From contig JAZSNA010000026.1 in assembly GCA_045536135.1 (NCBI GenBank), positions 1 to 40,713 of the forward strand: a stretch of DNA of 40,713 nt, given 5' to 3'. The position numbers and the translations under genes are program-made. The notes beneath the pieces were generated by a model. The model saw nothing but the letters and a program-made list of their open reading frames with translations, did not search any database and was not told the origin of the DNA. Positions 1-7,538 of the stretch are shown here, in pieces. The stretch's first letter is position 1. Each line of letters opens with the position of its first letter. Source of the DNA: JAZSNA01 sp045536135 (lineage in GTDB: Bacteria > Pseudomonadota > Alphaproteobacteria > CAAHEQ01 > UBA3637).

Positions 1-771
1 AAAACCGCTTTTATGGCGGATATCCAACCATATAATGGTGAAGACCCCGCCAATTCATGTGAAGATGCCAATGCAGTCTATATCACATTCCCATACCCAC
101 CAATCGAGGGGGGAGAGGTGGTTGAACCAGCACCTTGTGATTCTGATGAATATTTTAAAAATGGTAGATGTCTTTCTTGTCCATCGGATGCGACTTGTAA
201 TGGAACGGCGAATGTGATTTGTTCGGATACCAGTAAGCATTTTTATGGTGGGAGCTGTCGTTCTTGTCCGTATGGAGCCACTTGTGATGGAACAGCAAAT
301 GTGAATTGTGGCACCGGTAAATTTTTAAGTGATGGGTATTGCCAGTCTTGTCCATCAAATGCAACCTGTGATGGAAACACTGAGATTTGTTCTGATACCA
401 GTAAGTATTTTTATGCTGGGGGCTGTCGTTCTTGTCCATCGGATGCGACTTGTGACGGAACAGCCCATGTGATTTGTGATGATGGATATCTCCTAAATCA
501 CGGGGTGAGGTATTCTTCTTGCTGTGATAAAACAGGATTTTTTTCGTATTATGACGACGAATGCTTTTCTTGCCCATCGGATGCGACTTGTAATGGATAC
601 ACTGGGATTTGTTCGGATACCAGTAAATATTTCGATGCTTACTGGGGGGGCTGTCGACCTTGTCCGGCTGATGCCACTTGCGATGGAACAGACAATGTAT
701 CCTGTGATGTAGGATGGTGGAGTGACATTGACGGGTGTTGCTTTGATGATGATGATAATTGTATTGAATAG
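1..771 (+). CDS. Cysteine-rich repeat protein, 5' end outside window
   Basis: The frame is open to the first base of the window, so the first ATG at 13 is probably internal and the protein is 5'-truncated; at least 256 codons are present. It carries six modules built around CP-[SYA]-x-A-T-C-[DN]-G, with the repeated CxxCP cysteines about 28-30 residues apart and one longer 46-residue spacing. The C-terminus is acidic (DDDDNCIE). The pattern resembles extracellular disulphide-rich modules of the growth-factor-receptor or ephrin-receptor-like type, which implies export and an oxidising environment, but no signal peptide can be seen because the N-terminus is missing. I do not recognise a named family. 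It is followed directly by a strong terminator, so it ends its transcript. Confidence 0.75.
   Translation, partial: KTAFMADIQPYNGEDPANSCEDANAVYITFPYPPIEGGEVVEPAPCDSDEYFKNGRCLSCPSDATCNGTANVICSDTSKHFYGGSCRSCPYGATCDGTANVNCGTGKFLSDGYCQSCPSNATCDGNTEICSDTSKYFYAGGCRSCPSDATCDGTAHVICDDGYLLNHGVRYSSCCDKTGFFSYYDDECFSCPSDATCNGYTGICSDTSKYFDAYWGGCRPCPADATCDGTDNVSCDVGWWSDIDGCCFDDDDNCIE
178..700 (+). repeat. Six tandem cysteine-module repeats
   Basis: The codons for the CPxxATC core begin at 178, 265, 349, 433, 571 and 661, giving periods of 87, 84, 84, 138 and 90 bases, all multiples of three. The DNA copies are nearly identical over the core (for example tcggatgcgacttgt in three of them), pointing to recent duplication or gene conversion inside the reading frame. 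A second shared block encodes CSDTSK followed by an aromatic residue and recurs in three units. Confidence 0.85.
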
Positions 772-800
772 TGAAGGCAAGATTGTTGTGGATATTAAAA

Positions 801-825
801 CGGGGGAACTTCCCCCGTTTTTTTA
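801..825 (+). terminator. Intrinsic terminator
   Basis: CGGGGGA pairs with TCCCCCG around a 3-base loop and is followed by a run of eight T. It lies 30 bases after the stop of the cysteine-repeat gene. The convergent minus-strand gene ends at 823, within the T run. Confidence 0.9.
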
Positions 826-1545
826 TTGTGTTTTGCTTTTTCGACCCTTTGGAGTGTTTAAATACCACCTTTTGTCTTTCGGATGATGATCTTTCTTCAT
901 TTTTTGGGGGTTGGTCATAAACCACGAGGTGTTTAAGGGACGGTTTTTTCTGTGGTTATAGATATCTGATGATAATCGATTCCTTTTCTTGATGGCTTGA
1001 CGGTATTGATATTTATTTTTAACATTCCCCATAACACCGGCCATTTTCATTGAAAAAGTCGGATCAACCAGCTCCCATTTGTTGTCTATCCATACGGCAT
1101 TCCAGGTGTGTGGATTTTTAAGGCATGTACTTTTTGAATGAGGACTCCCAATGCATCCGAATATCGTTTGAGCAGGGATACCTGCCAGATTTAACATATC
1201 TTCATACAATTGGGCAATATCGTTGTTAATTCCCAATCTGCTTTGGATAATGTCGCCATGTTTGGGAATATTTTGGGATAAATCTTGAAAAGATTGGTTG
1301 TCTGTATATGTTTGTTTATAAGTGTATAGATCATAATCTATGTTTAAGGTAATCCATATTAAAATTGCGAGTGCCAAGTCTTTATTGTTTGTGTATTTTT
1401 GTTTTAAATATTGAATAACGGTATCTAATTGTTCGTGATTTTTGATAATTGGGGCTTGTTTAACATATCGTTTAATAGAGTTCGGGCTGAGTGCTTGAAT
1501 TGATAATGAAAATATAATTATAAGTATAGCAATTGTTTTTTTCAT
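823..1545 (-). CDS. Secreted transglutaminase-fold protein, catalytic Cys replaced
   Basis: This 240-residue protein has a signal peptide (about residues 1-18) and a transglutaminase-like core at about 95-165. The core keeps the histidine (H146 in PHTWNAVW) and the aspartate (D161 in ELVDPTF) of the Cys-His-Asp triad. At the usual G-x-C position the sequence reads G-I-N (N107, codon 1225-1227), so the nucleophile is Asn. The following helix (DIAQLYEDML, then GIPAQTIFG) fits the family well, so the alignment is reasonably safe. The C-terminal 70 residues are very basic. It is probably a non-catalytic relative; binding of peptide or protein is one possibility but is not shown. A good ribosome site (AAGGAGA) precedes the ATG. 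It faces the cysteine-repeat gene tail to tail. Confidence 0.8.
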   Translation of the reverse strand: MKKTIAILIIIFSLSIQALSPNSIKRYVKQAPIIKNHEQLDTVIQYLKQKYTNNKDLALAILIWITLNIDYDLYTYKQTYTDNQSFQDLSQNIPKHGDIIQSRLGINNDIAQLYEDMLNLAGIPAQTIFGCIGSPHSKSTCLKNPHTWNAVWIDNKWELVDPTFSMKMAGVMGNVKNKYQYRQAIKKRNRLSSDIYNHRKNRPLNTSWFMTNPQKMKKDHHPKDKRWYLNTPKGRKSKTQ

Positions 1546-1600
1546 TCTTTATCTCCTTTATAAAAATATGTTTTGGGGTAATAAATATCAATTGCTTATA

Positions 1601-1630
1601 AAAAAACCACCGGATGACCGGTGGTTTTTT
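1601..1630 (-). terminator. Intrinsic terminator of rpsA
   Basis: A 13-base stem (CCACCGG with flanking A/T pairs, 1601-1613 against 1618-1630) has a 4-base loop. Read on the minus strand it lies 18 bases beyond the rpsA stop and ends in a T run. The A/T flanks make it symmetrical, so it could also stop transcription from the other side. Confidence 0.9.
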
Positions 1631-1648
1631 ATAGGTTAAAGAAATGAA

Positions 1649-3319
1649 TTATTTCTTTTTGGCTTTTTGTAAAGCCGCACCCAAGATGTCGCCCAAAGAA
1701 GCACCGCTGTCAGCTGAACCATATTCAGCCAAAGCCTCTTTTTCTTCGGCGATTTCTTTTGCTTTGATTGACAAAGTCATCTTGCGGTTTTTGGTGTCCA
1801 AAGTCATGACTTTGGCATCAACTTTTTCACCGATGGCAAAACGATCAGATTTTTGTTCTGTTTTTTCACGAGATAAATCTGTCCGTTTAATGAAGCCCTT
1901 GATACCGTCAACATCAACCGTGATTCCGGTGTCATCGATTTCGGAAACAACACCGGTGACAATTTGACCTTTTTTAATTGTATCGGCAACTTCTTCGAAA
2001 TTGTCTTTGGTCAATTGTTTAATACCCAAGCTGACCCGTTCTTTGTCGGCATCCATATCCAAGATTTTAACTTCAATTTCTTGACCTTTGGTGTAAGCTT
2101 TAATGGCTTCTTCACCCGGGATGTCCCAAGAAATATCAGACATGTGAATCATGCCGTCGATGTCTTCGTTCAAACCGAGGAACATACCAAATTCGGTAAT
2201 GTTTTTGATTTCACCCTTTAAGGTGTCGCCGATTTGATGAGAATCAACAAAGGCTTTCCACGGGTTTTCTTTGGTTTGTTTCATGCCCAAAGAAATACGA
2301 CGTTTATCGGAATCAATTTCCAATACAACAACATCGACAACTTCACCCATTGTGACGATTTTTGACGGGTGTGTATTTTTCTTTGTCCAAGACATTTCGG
2401 ATACGTGGACTAAACCTTCAACGCCGTCTTTTAAGTCAACAAATACGCCGTAATCGGTAATATTGGTGACTTTACCTTGCATTTGTTCACCGACTTTAAA
2501 GTTTTCGGCAACATTATTCCATGGATCTTCTTCCAATTGCTTCATGCCCAAAGAAATTCGTCCGGTATCGGATGAAAACTTGATAATTTGAGCTTTGATT
2601 TTTTGTCCGACAGTTAAGACTTCTGACGGGTGGTTGATTCGTTTCCAAGAAATATCTGTGACGTGTAATAATCCGTCTAATCCGCCCAAGTCAATGAAAG
2701 CACCGTAATCTGTGACATTTTTAACTGTTCCTTCGACGATTTGTCCTTCGGACATGTCTTTCATTAATTCGTTGCGTTGTTCGCTACGGCTTTCTTCCAA
2801 AATCGCACGACGGGAAACAACGATATTTCCACGAACTTTATCCATTTTCAAGATTTGGAATGGTTGCGGAACATTCATCAGCGGAGTGACATCACGAATC
2901 GGACGCACATCAATTTGAGAACCCGGTAAAAATGCGATTGCTCCATTCAAATCGACGGTAAAACCGCCTTTGACTTTTGCAAACATTGTTCCGACAACCG
3001 GTTCGCCTTTTGCCAATAAAACTTCTAGATCATTCCAAGCTTCTTCTTTTTTAGCTTTTTCACGAGATAAAACGACTTGACCGTTTTTATCTTCATATTT
3101 GTCGACATAAACATCAATTTTGTCGCCGACATTAACTTGTGGATTGATACCAAATTCACGTAAAGGAACACGACCTTCGGATTTTAATCCGACATCGATG
3201 ATTGCAGCATCTTCTTCCAATGCGACAACGGTTCCCTTTACAACTTTTCCTGATAGGATTTGAGATTGCCCCATATATTCTTCAAGTAAAGAGGCAAAAT
3301 TTTCTGTTTCTTTATCCAT
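1649..3319 (-). CDS. rpsA: 30S ribosomal protein S1
   Basis: This is the 556-residue S1 protein, the usual length for proteobacteria (E. coli 557). It has six S1/OB repeats; the central ones show the typical pattern with GxFVDL/GAFIDL, GLLHVTDISW, GLVHVSEMSW and ISLGMKQL. S1 helps the 30S subunit bind and unfold mRNA leaders, especially those lacking strong Shine-Dalgarno sequences. The gene is monocistronic here, with its own promoter (3410-3438) and terminator (1601-1630). The ATG at 3319 has no purine-rich ribosome site, which is common for S1 genes that control their own translation. Identification is certain. Confidence 0.98.
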   Translation of the reverse strand: MDKETENFASLLEEYMGQSQILSGKVVKGTVVALEEDAAIIDVGLKSEGRVPLREFGINPQVNVGDKIDVYVDKYEDKNGQVVLSREKAKKEEAWNDLEVLLAKGEPVVGTMFAKVKGGFTVDLNGAIAFLPGSQIDVRPIRDVTPLMNVPQPFQILKMDKVRGNIVVSRRAILEESRSEQRNELMKDMSEGQIVEGTVKNVTDYGAFIDLGGLDGLLHVTDISWKRINHPSEVLTVGQKIKAQIIKFSSDTGRISLGMKQLEEDPWNNVAENFKVGEQMQGKVTNITDYGVFVDLKDGVEGLVHVSEMSWTKKNTHPSKIVTMGEVVDVVVLEIDSDKRRISLGMKQTKENPWKAFVDSHQIGDTLKGEIKNITEFGMFLGLNEDIDGMIHMSDISWDIPGEEAIKAYTKGQEIEVKILDMDADKERVSLGIKQLTKDNFEEVADTIKKGQIVTGVVSEIDDTGITVDVDGIKGFIKRTDLSREKTEQKSDRFAIGEKVDAKVMTLDTKNRKMTLSIKAKEIAEEKEALAEYGSADSGASLGDILGAALQKAKKK

Positions 3320-3403
3320 TATATAAAGTACTTTTTTTGTTGGCCGTCGGAAATAATTTCCGAGGACTTTTATGTTAATCCCTTTGACCCCATGTCAAAG
3401 AGT
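3320..3403 (-). promoter_or_regulatory. Structured rpsA leader without Shine-Dalgarno
   Basis: The predicted 5' leader of rpsA holds two perfect hairpins: TCGGAAA/TTTCCGA with a 3-base loop (3347-3363) and CTTTGAC/GTCAAAG with a 5-base loop (3382-3400). The 25 bases before the ATG are A/T-rich and contain no GGAG-like element. In gammaproteobacteria the rpsA leader is a series of hairpins that S1 itself recognises to repress translation. The same layout here suggests equivalent autoregulation; this is inference, not sequence homology. Confidence 0.5.
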
Positions 3404-3409
3404 GCAGTC

Positions 3410-3438
3410 TTTATAACAGATTTTTAAAAAAATTACAA
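3410..3438 (-). promoter_or_regulatory. Probable sigma-70 promoter of rpsA
   Basis: On the minus strand TTGTAA (3433-3438) and TATAAA (3410-3415) are 17 bases apart. Transcription would start near 3403, giving a leader of about 84 bases. Confidence 0.55.
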
Positions 3439-3467
3439 TCTTTTTTTTGTGTTTTATAAAAAAAATC

Positions 3468-3493
3468 TTGACATTTTGTATATATTATATAAA
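3468..3493 (+). promoter_or_regulatory. Possible promoter for the FYDLN-yqgE operon
   Basis: A perfect TTGACA (3468-3473) is followed by the A/T-rich stretch 3481-3494, which contains TATAAA at 3488-3493. The 14-base spacer is shorter than usual, so the exact -10 is uncertain. Confidence 0.35.
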
Positions 3494-3519
3494 TAAGGGA
3501 AAAAAAGGGAGTATAAATT

Positions 3520-3801
3520 ATGGTAAAAGATCCAAAAGGTACAAGACGTAAGTGTTTGAAATGCGGTGTTGCTTTTTATGACCTTAATCGCAAGGAAATT
3601 CCGTGCCCGAAATGCGGGACGATTTTTAAAGTGTCTGATTTTAATCAGCATATTAAAGATTCGGCGATAAATGTTCGAGATGAAGTTTCGACAGCGGATG
3701 AAAATGAAATATTTGAAATATTTGAAGATATTACGGAATTAGATAACGAATCGGATTTGTTTGATCCGGTTCCGGGTGTGGAATTGGATGACGATATCTG
3801 A
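3520..3801 (+). CDS. FYDLN acid domain zinc-ribbon protein
   Basis: This 93-residue protein has an N-terminal zinc ribbon with two CxxC knuckles (CLKC at 12-15 and CPKC at about 31-34) flanking the motif AFYDLNRKEIPCP, and a strongly acidic C-terminal half. This matches the FYDLN acid domain family (TIGR02300), which is widespread in Alphaproteobacteria and has no established function. A clear ribosome site (AGGGAG, 8 bases upstream) supports the ATG. It is the first gene of a short forward operon; its end overlaps the start of yqgE by 14 bases, so translation is probably coupled. Confidence 0.88.
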   Translation: MVKDPKGTRRKCLKCGVAFYDLNRKEIPCPKCGTIFKVSDFNQHIKDSAINVRDEVSTADENEIFEIFEDITELDNESDLFDPVPGVELDDDI

Positions 3802-4357
3802 AATCGGCGGAAGTCTTGCTCATAAGCTTTTAATTGCCTCTCCAAAAGACGATGGGGATGTTTTTGATCGTTCCGTTGTATATATTTATGAACATAATCC
3901 CGCTATCGGTGCGGCCGGATTGATTGTGAATAAGCCTTTGATTGATATTTCATTTGATCAGATGTTAAAGTCTTTAAAGATGGAAAAAAAAACAGATGTT
4001 CATTTGCCAATCTTGATGGGCGGACCTGTGGATAAATTTCACGGATATGGACTTCATTCATCGGATTATCATAACTCGGAAACATTTGATATTGGTCATG
4101 GATTGTCTTTGTCTTCGAATATTGAATTTTTACAAGATGTTGTTAATAATAAAGGACCTGAAAAAAAATTGTTGACTTTGGGGTGTTCTGTGTGGGATAA
4201 TGGACAGGTCGAAGCCGAAATTGCTTCCGGCGGTTGGTTCGTTATGGATGCAACAAGTGATTTATTGTTTGACATTCCATTTCATAATCGTTGGGAAAAA
4301 GCATTATCTCGCTTGGGAATAGATGATTACTTACTTTTGGAACAGGGGCAGGCATAA
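3788..4357 (+). CDS. yqgE: YqgE/AlgH family protein
   Basis: The protein matches the YqgE/AlgH (DUF179) family along its length: LLIASP, FDRSVVYIYEH, GLIVNKP, ILMGGPV and the SDLLFD..RWEKALSRLGID end. I choose the ATG at 3788 (189 residues, MTISEIGGSL) rather than an upstream in-frame start at 3761, because the conserved family region begins just after it and the earlier start would add a non-conserved WNW tail inside the preceding gene. Biochemical function is not established for the family. It overlaps the FYDLN gene by 14 bases and shares one base (TAATG) with the next gene, consistent with one operon. Confidence 0.9.
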   Translation: MTISEIGGSLAHKLLIASPKDDGDVFDRSVVYIYEHNPAIGAAGLIVNKPLIDISFDQMLKSLKMEKKTDVHLPILMGGPVDKFHGYGLHSSDYHNSETFDIGHGLSLSSNIEFLQDVVNNKGPEKKLLTLGCSVWDNGQVEAEIASGGWFVMDATSDLLFDIPFHNRWEKALSRLGIDDYLLLEQGQA

Positions 4358-5214
4358 TGATAACATTAAAAGAAGCTTATGAGGCAAATTTGTTGGATAA
4401 AGTTCAGATGATGGAACTGGCTTATACGGTTTCTCAGATGCATAAGGGAAAACGGCAAATTATAGATTTTGATGATGTTTATCTGAATAAGGATACTTTT
4501 GTTTTAAAGAATACTTTTTTTGTTCGTCGAAAAGATATTTTAATTAACTTTCCCTCTTTTTTAATTCGTTTAAAAAAAGTAATCGGCGTTCGTTTAACAA
4601 ATATCTTTTTGACTTTTTACTTGGCATATCAAGATGATTGGCGAATTTTAAAACATTTACCTCATACCGAAACGCATCCGTTTGTTATGGCTATTGGTGG
4701 ACTTTCTGGAAGTGGTAAGTCCAGATTGGCTCGCGAATTATCTCCGCATATCGCTTCGCCAGTTGGGACATTAGTGATTCGGACGGATTTAATTCGGCAT
4801 CGCTTAATGGAAACGGAATTTTCTAAAAAGTTGCCTAAAAAAGCTTTTACACCCAAAATGGAACGGCGAGTTAATAGCGAAACTCTAAAAGTTTTAAAAA
4901 AGTATATGAAAACAAACTATCCGATTATTGTCGAAGGTATTTTCTATCATGAAGAACAGCGGAAAAAGATTGAAAAAATTGTATCTCGACGGAAATATCC
5001 GTTTTTGGGTGTTTGGACTTTCGCACCGCTTCCGATTCGGACAGAACGGATGGCTCATCAGACGGAAACCTTTTTAGGGTCTCGGGACGATTTGGTTAAA
5101 CAAATGCGTTTTTCTTTCGGAAAAATTGATTGGATGCCCGTATCTACGGACAGACCGTCCGATGAAACGGTTCGGACTGTGTTAAAATTATTTAAAGATA
5201 ATTTAAAAATTTGA
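4357..5214 (+). CDS. P-loop kinase of the AAA_33/COG0645 type
   Basis: This 285-residue protein has a Walker A motif GGLSGSGKS at 114-122, followed by a kinase-like core with IRTDLIRHRL and later IIVEGIF. The second half resembles the predicted kinase domain (COG0645) usually found at the C-terminus of proteins that also carry an aminoglycoside-phosphotransferase-like domain. Here the N-terminal 105 residues are too short for a complete phosphotransferase and keep only a stub around FDDVYLNKDTF. The substrate is unknown. It starts one base inside the end of yqgE. No ribosome site stands out, consistent with re-initiation. Confidence is good for the P-loop kinase fold and low for anything more specific. 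Confidence 0.75.
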   Translation: MITLKEAYEANLLDKVQMMELAYTVSQMHKGKRQIIDFDDVYLNKDTFVLKNTFFVRRKDILINFPSFLIRLKKVIGVRLTNIFLTFYLAYQDDWRILKHLPHTETHPFVMAIGGLSGSGKSRLARELSPHIASPVGTLVIRTDLIRHRLMETEFSKKLPKKAFTPKMERRVNSETLKVLKKYMKTNYPIIVEGIFYHEEQRKKIEKIVSRRKYPFLGVWTFAPLPIRTERMAHQTETFLGSRDDLVKQMRFSFGKIDWMPVSTDRPSDETVRTVLKLFKDNLKI

Positions 5215-5273
5215 AAAAAAACTTGAAAAATATATTAAAAGTCATTATCATCTGAATATAAAAAGGATTTAAT

Positions 5274-5945
5274 ATGTTTTTTTGGCTGAGTTTAATTACT
5301 TTTTTGGTATCGATTCTAATATATGGATTATATCCTCGATCGGACGGATATCGGTGGCAAGATGTTCGTTCTGCCGAAAAATATGCCCAACTTTTAATTA
5401 TGAAGCATGTGGCCGGATTACGAACCATACAGGCGGGCGGATATAACTCCGACGAACTTAATACCAGTGCCTATATGCCAAAGGGCGTGACAGTTAATAT
5501 TCCGGATAATTATGCCTCAAAAGTTGTTTGTATATCTCATGAGGACAAAAGTATTTCATCCAATTGTACGATAACCGGGGATCACAGTGATTTTTTAATT
5601 ACATATATGTCGTATGATGATACAATTGAAGCATCGGCGAATGATATAGCCTATGCATTAGGTAAGGCTCTGTATTTTATTCCGCCAAATGAAAAAATTT
5701 CCATTTCCACCAAGTGTGGCGAGATTGCCGAAGATGACGGTTCTGCCAGAAAACAACCGTTTGCCGAGCCCTATGGATCAACATATTATTTAACCGATAC
5801 ACGGTATCAACAGGTTCGAATACCGCAGGTTATCGTAGATTCATTGCCAGAGGATGCTACTTTTATGTGTATAACCGCATTACATTTGACATACAAACAG
5901 GATGATAATCATGAGGCTTATGTTGTTTATCCGCCTAAATCATAG
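5274..5945 (+). CDS. Membrane-anchored surface protein of unknown function
   Basis: The 223-residue product has one N-terminal hydrophobic segment (about 2-19) followed by a positively charged stretch and a large exported domain with cysteine pairs (C-x(10)-C near 88-99). There is no prepilin peptidase motif. It lies 20 bases upstream of a prepilin-like gene and shares its direction, so it may be an assembly partner or minor component of the same surface structure. An AAGGA ribosome site precedes the ATG. I do not recognise the family. Confidence 0.7.
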   Translation: MFFWLSLITFLVSILIYGLYPRSDGYRWQDVRSAEKYAQLLIMKHVAGLRTIQAGGYNSDELNTSAYMPKGVTVNIPDNYASKVVCISHEDKSISSNCTITGDHSDFLITYMSYDDTIEASANDIAYALGKALYFIPPNEKISISTKCGEIAEDDGSARKQPFAEPYGSTYYLTDTRYQQVRIPQVIVDSLPEDATFMCITALHLTYKQDDNHEAYVVYPPKS

Positions 5946-5965
5946 AATTAAGAAAGGAAAAGAAG

Positions 5966-7528
5966 ATGAAACAAAGAAATGAAAAAGGTGCGTTATTAAT
6001 TGAAATTTTGGCTGTGTTGGGTTTGTTGGCCTTGATTACCCCGATGTTATTTCGTCAAATTCGTCAACGGAACGAGGAGATTGAAAATGTTCAAATCGCG
6101 ACTGAAATGCGTCGATTAAAAGATGCTGCTGTTTCATTCATAAATGCCTATACCGAGGATATTTCAGAGGAGTTGGGTTTGATTGATACAGATGGAAATT
6201 ATAAAGATGTTTCTACAGAAACACGTTGCAGCTCTATTGATTTGAATGGTTTTGATGCCGATACAACGGGATATAATGTTTGTTTTGTTGGATATACCGG
6301 TGAAACAGACGGTCAGTATTATCCGGTTATTTATGCGATTATTTATGAAACAAATGCTGGAAGCAGTTTGCGGACATCAGCGGCTATTGCTGAATTAATC
6401 GGAATGGAAGGTGGCGTTGTCCAAAGCACTGGTATTCAAGGTGTCGGTGATTCATGGTCGTATTCTTTGATAAAGGCACCGCTGAATGCGGTGGCCGTGA
6501 CGACAATCTTTGAAACGGCGACTTTGCCGTCTTTGTTGGCAAATCATAAACATCAATATTTCCTTGGAGATGCCGTTCGGGCCAAAGGAGCTATTGTGGG
6601 CAAAGAAATTGCTGCAACAAATGTGTTGAGTATTGGTGGGGACGGGTGTATTACAGATGCCACTTCTTTGGATGAGATGTCTTTGTTGAGGGTTGCTGGT
6701 TCAAATACTGATTGTCAACCGATTTTTCATGTGGCGTATGATGAGAACGGAGCACGAATTTACGCCGGTACGGCGATTGAATTTCCGGAAACGGTTTCGC
6801 CGAATTTGTCCTATAATGGTGAACCAATTCCTTCTGTTGCCGGTGAAAACTATAAACTGGATGCCTCATATACTTCTGTTATGAATGATATTGCGTTAAC
6901 TTCACGTGGTGGGGCAAAATTATCCGAAATTTTACCCAAATATATTTTAAAAGACATTTATGAAATCAGAACAACATGCGATGAAACCGCAGATTCAAGT
7001 TGTATTTCATGGAATGGTAGTGCTTCCAGTAAGGCTGGAACACCAACTATTTCTGCCAATGTGACTTACCCAGAGTGTCCGCTTGGGTATAAGGGTGTTA
7101 TGACAATTAATCCGTCTGTTTTCGATGCGAACTATGGGGCAAAAACGGCTGAGGTTTTGTATGAGGTTGAGGTCGAACACCCCAGCCCGTCTGAAACCCC
7201 ACGGGTTTCCATGACAAGGGTTCCTGTTGTTTCAGAGTTGAAAATTGCAGATATTTGGGTTGAACATACCACAGTCGGCGGAAGTGACAGCTCAAATGTT
7301 GGACTTATTGAAACCGGAACAGATGAGAATGGGGTGTGGTCGATACATGTTTCATTACGAGATCGAACATTGCGGACATATGAACGTCCGATTTTAAATC
7401 AAGATGATGTAAAAGAATCTATGTTTAACCTGATTGTTAAAACATATTGTGTCTATGATGAGACTAATTTTAACGGATTGCCAGCAGAGAATGCTGTTCG
7501 TCCGCCATTGATGACAACAGCGCCGTAG
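5966..7528 (+). CDS. Large type IV prepilin-like protein
   Basis: The N-terminus has a canonical class III/type IV prepilin signal: a short basic leader ending in G8, then ALLIEILAVLGLLALI with Glu at +5 of the mature protein (E13). A heptad-like helix (about 25-60) follows, as in pilin spines. The remaining 460 residues form a large extracellular region with scattered cysteines and Thr/Ser-rich segments, much longer than a major pilin. The organisation resembles PilV-like tip adhesins of type IVb pili, in which a pilin stem carries a large variable head. No pilus assembly genes lie in the window. An AAGGAAAAGAAG ribosome site precedes the ATG. The gene ends 10 bases before tsaC, so co-transcription is likely. 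Confidence 0.8.
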   Translation: MKQRNEKGALLIEILAVLGLLALITPMLFRQIRQRNEEIENVQIATEMRRLKDAAVSFINAYTEDISEELGLIDTDGNYKDVSTETRCSSIDLNGFDADTTGYNVCFVGYTGETDGQYYPVIYAIIYETNAGSSLRTSAAIAELIGMEGGVVQSTGIQGVGDSWSYSLIKAPLNAVAVTTIFETATLPSLLANHKHQYFLGDAVRAKGAIVGKEIAATNVLSIGGDGCITDATSLDEMSLLRVAGSNTDCQPIFHVAYDENGARIYAGTAIEFPETVSPNLSYNGEPIPSVAGENYKLDASYTSVMNDIALTSRGGAKLSEILPKYILKDIYEIRTTCDETADSSCISWNGSASSKAGTPTISANVTYPECPLGYKGVMTINPSVFDANYGAKTAEVLYEVEVEHPSPSETPRVSMTRVPVVSELKIADIWVEHTTVGGSDSSNVGLIETGTDENGVWSIHVSLRDRTLRTYERPILNQDDVKESMFNLIVKTYCVYDETNFNGLPAENAVRPPLMTTAP

Positions 7529-7538
7529 GTTAGAAAAT

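Noticed and set aside
155..925. Long minus-strand frame opposite the cysteine-repeat gene
   Set aside because: It is the mirror of the repeats (His/Lys/Ser-rich, low complexity), crosses the terminator and overlaps a better gene.
5966..7528. Possible shufflon at the PilV-like gene
   Set aside because: No short inverted crossover repeats, no alternative 3' ends and no recombinase gene are visible.
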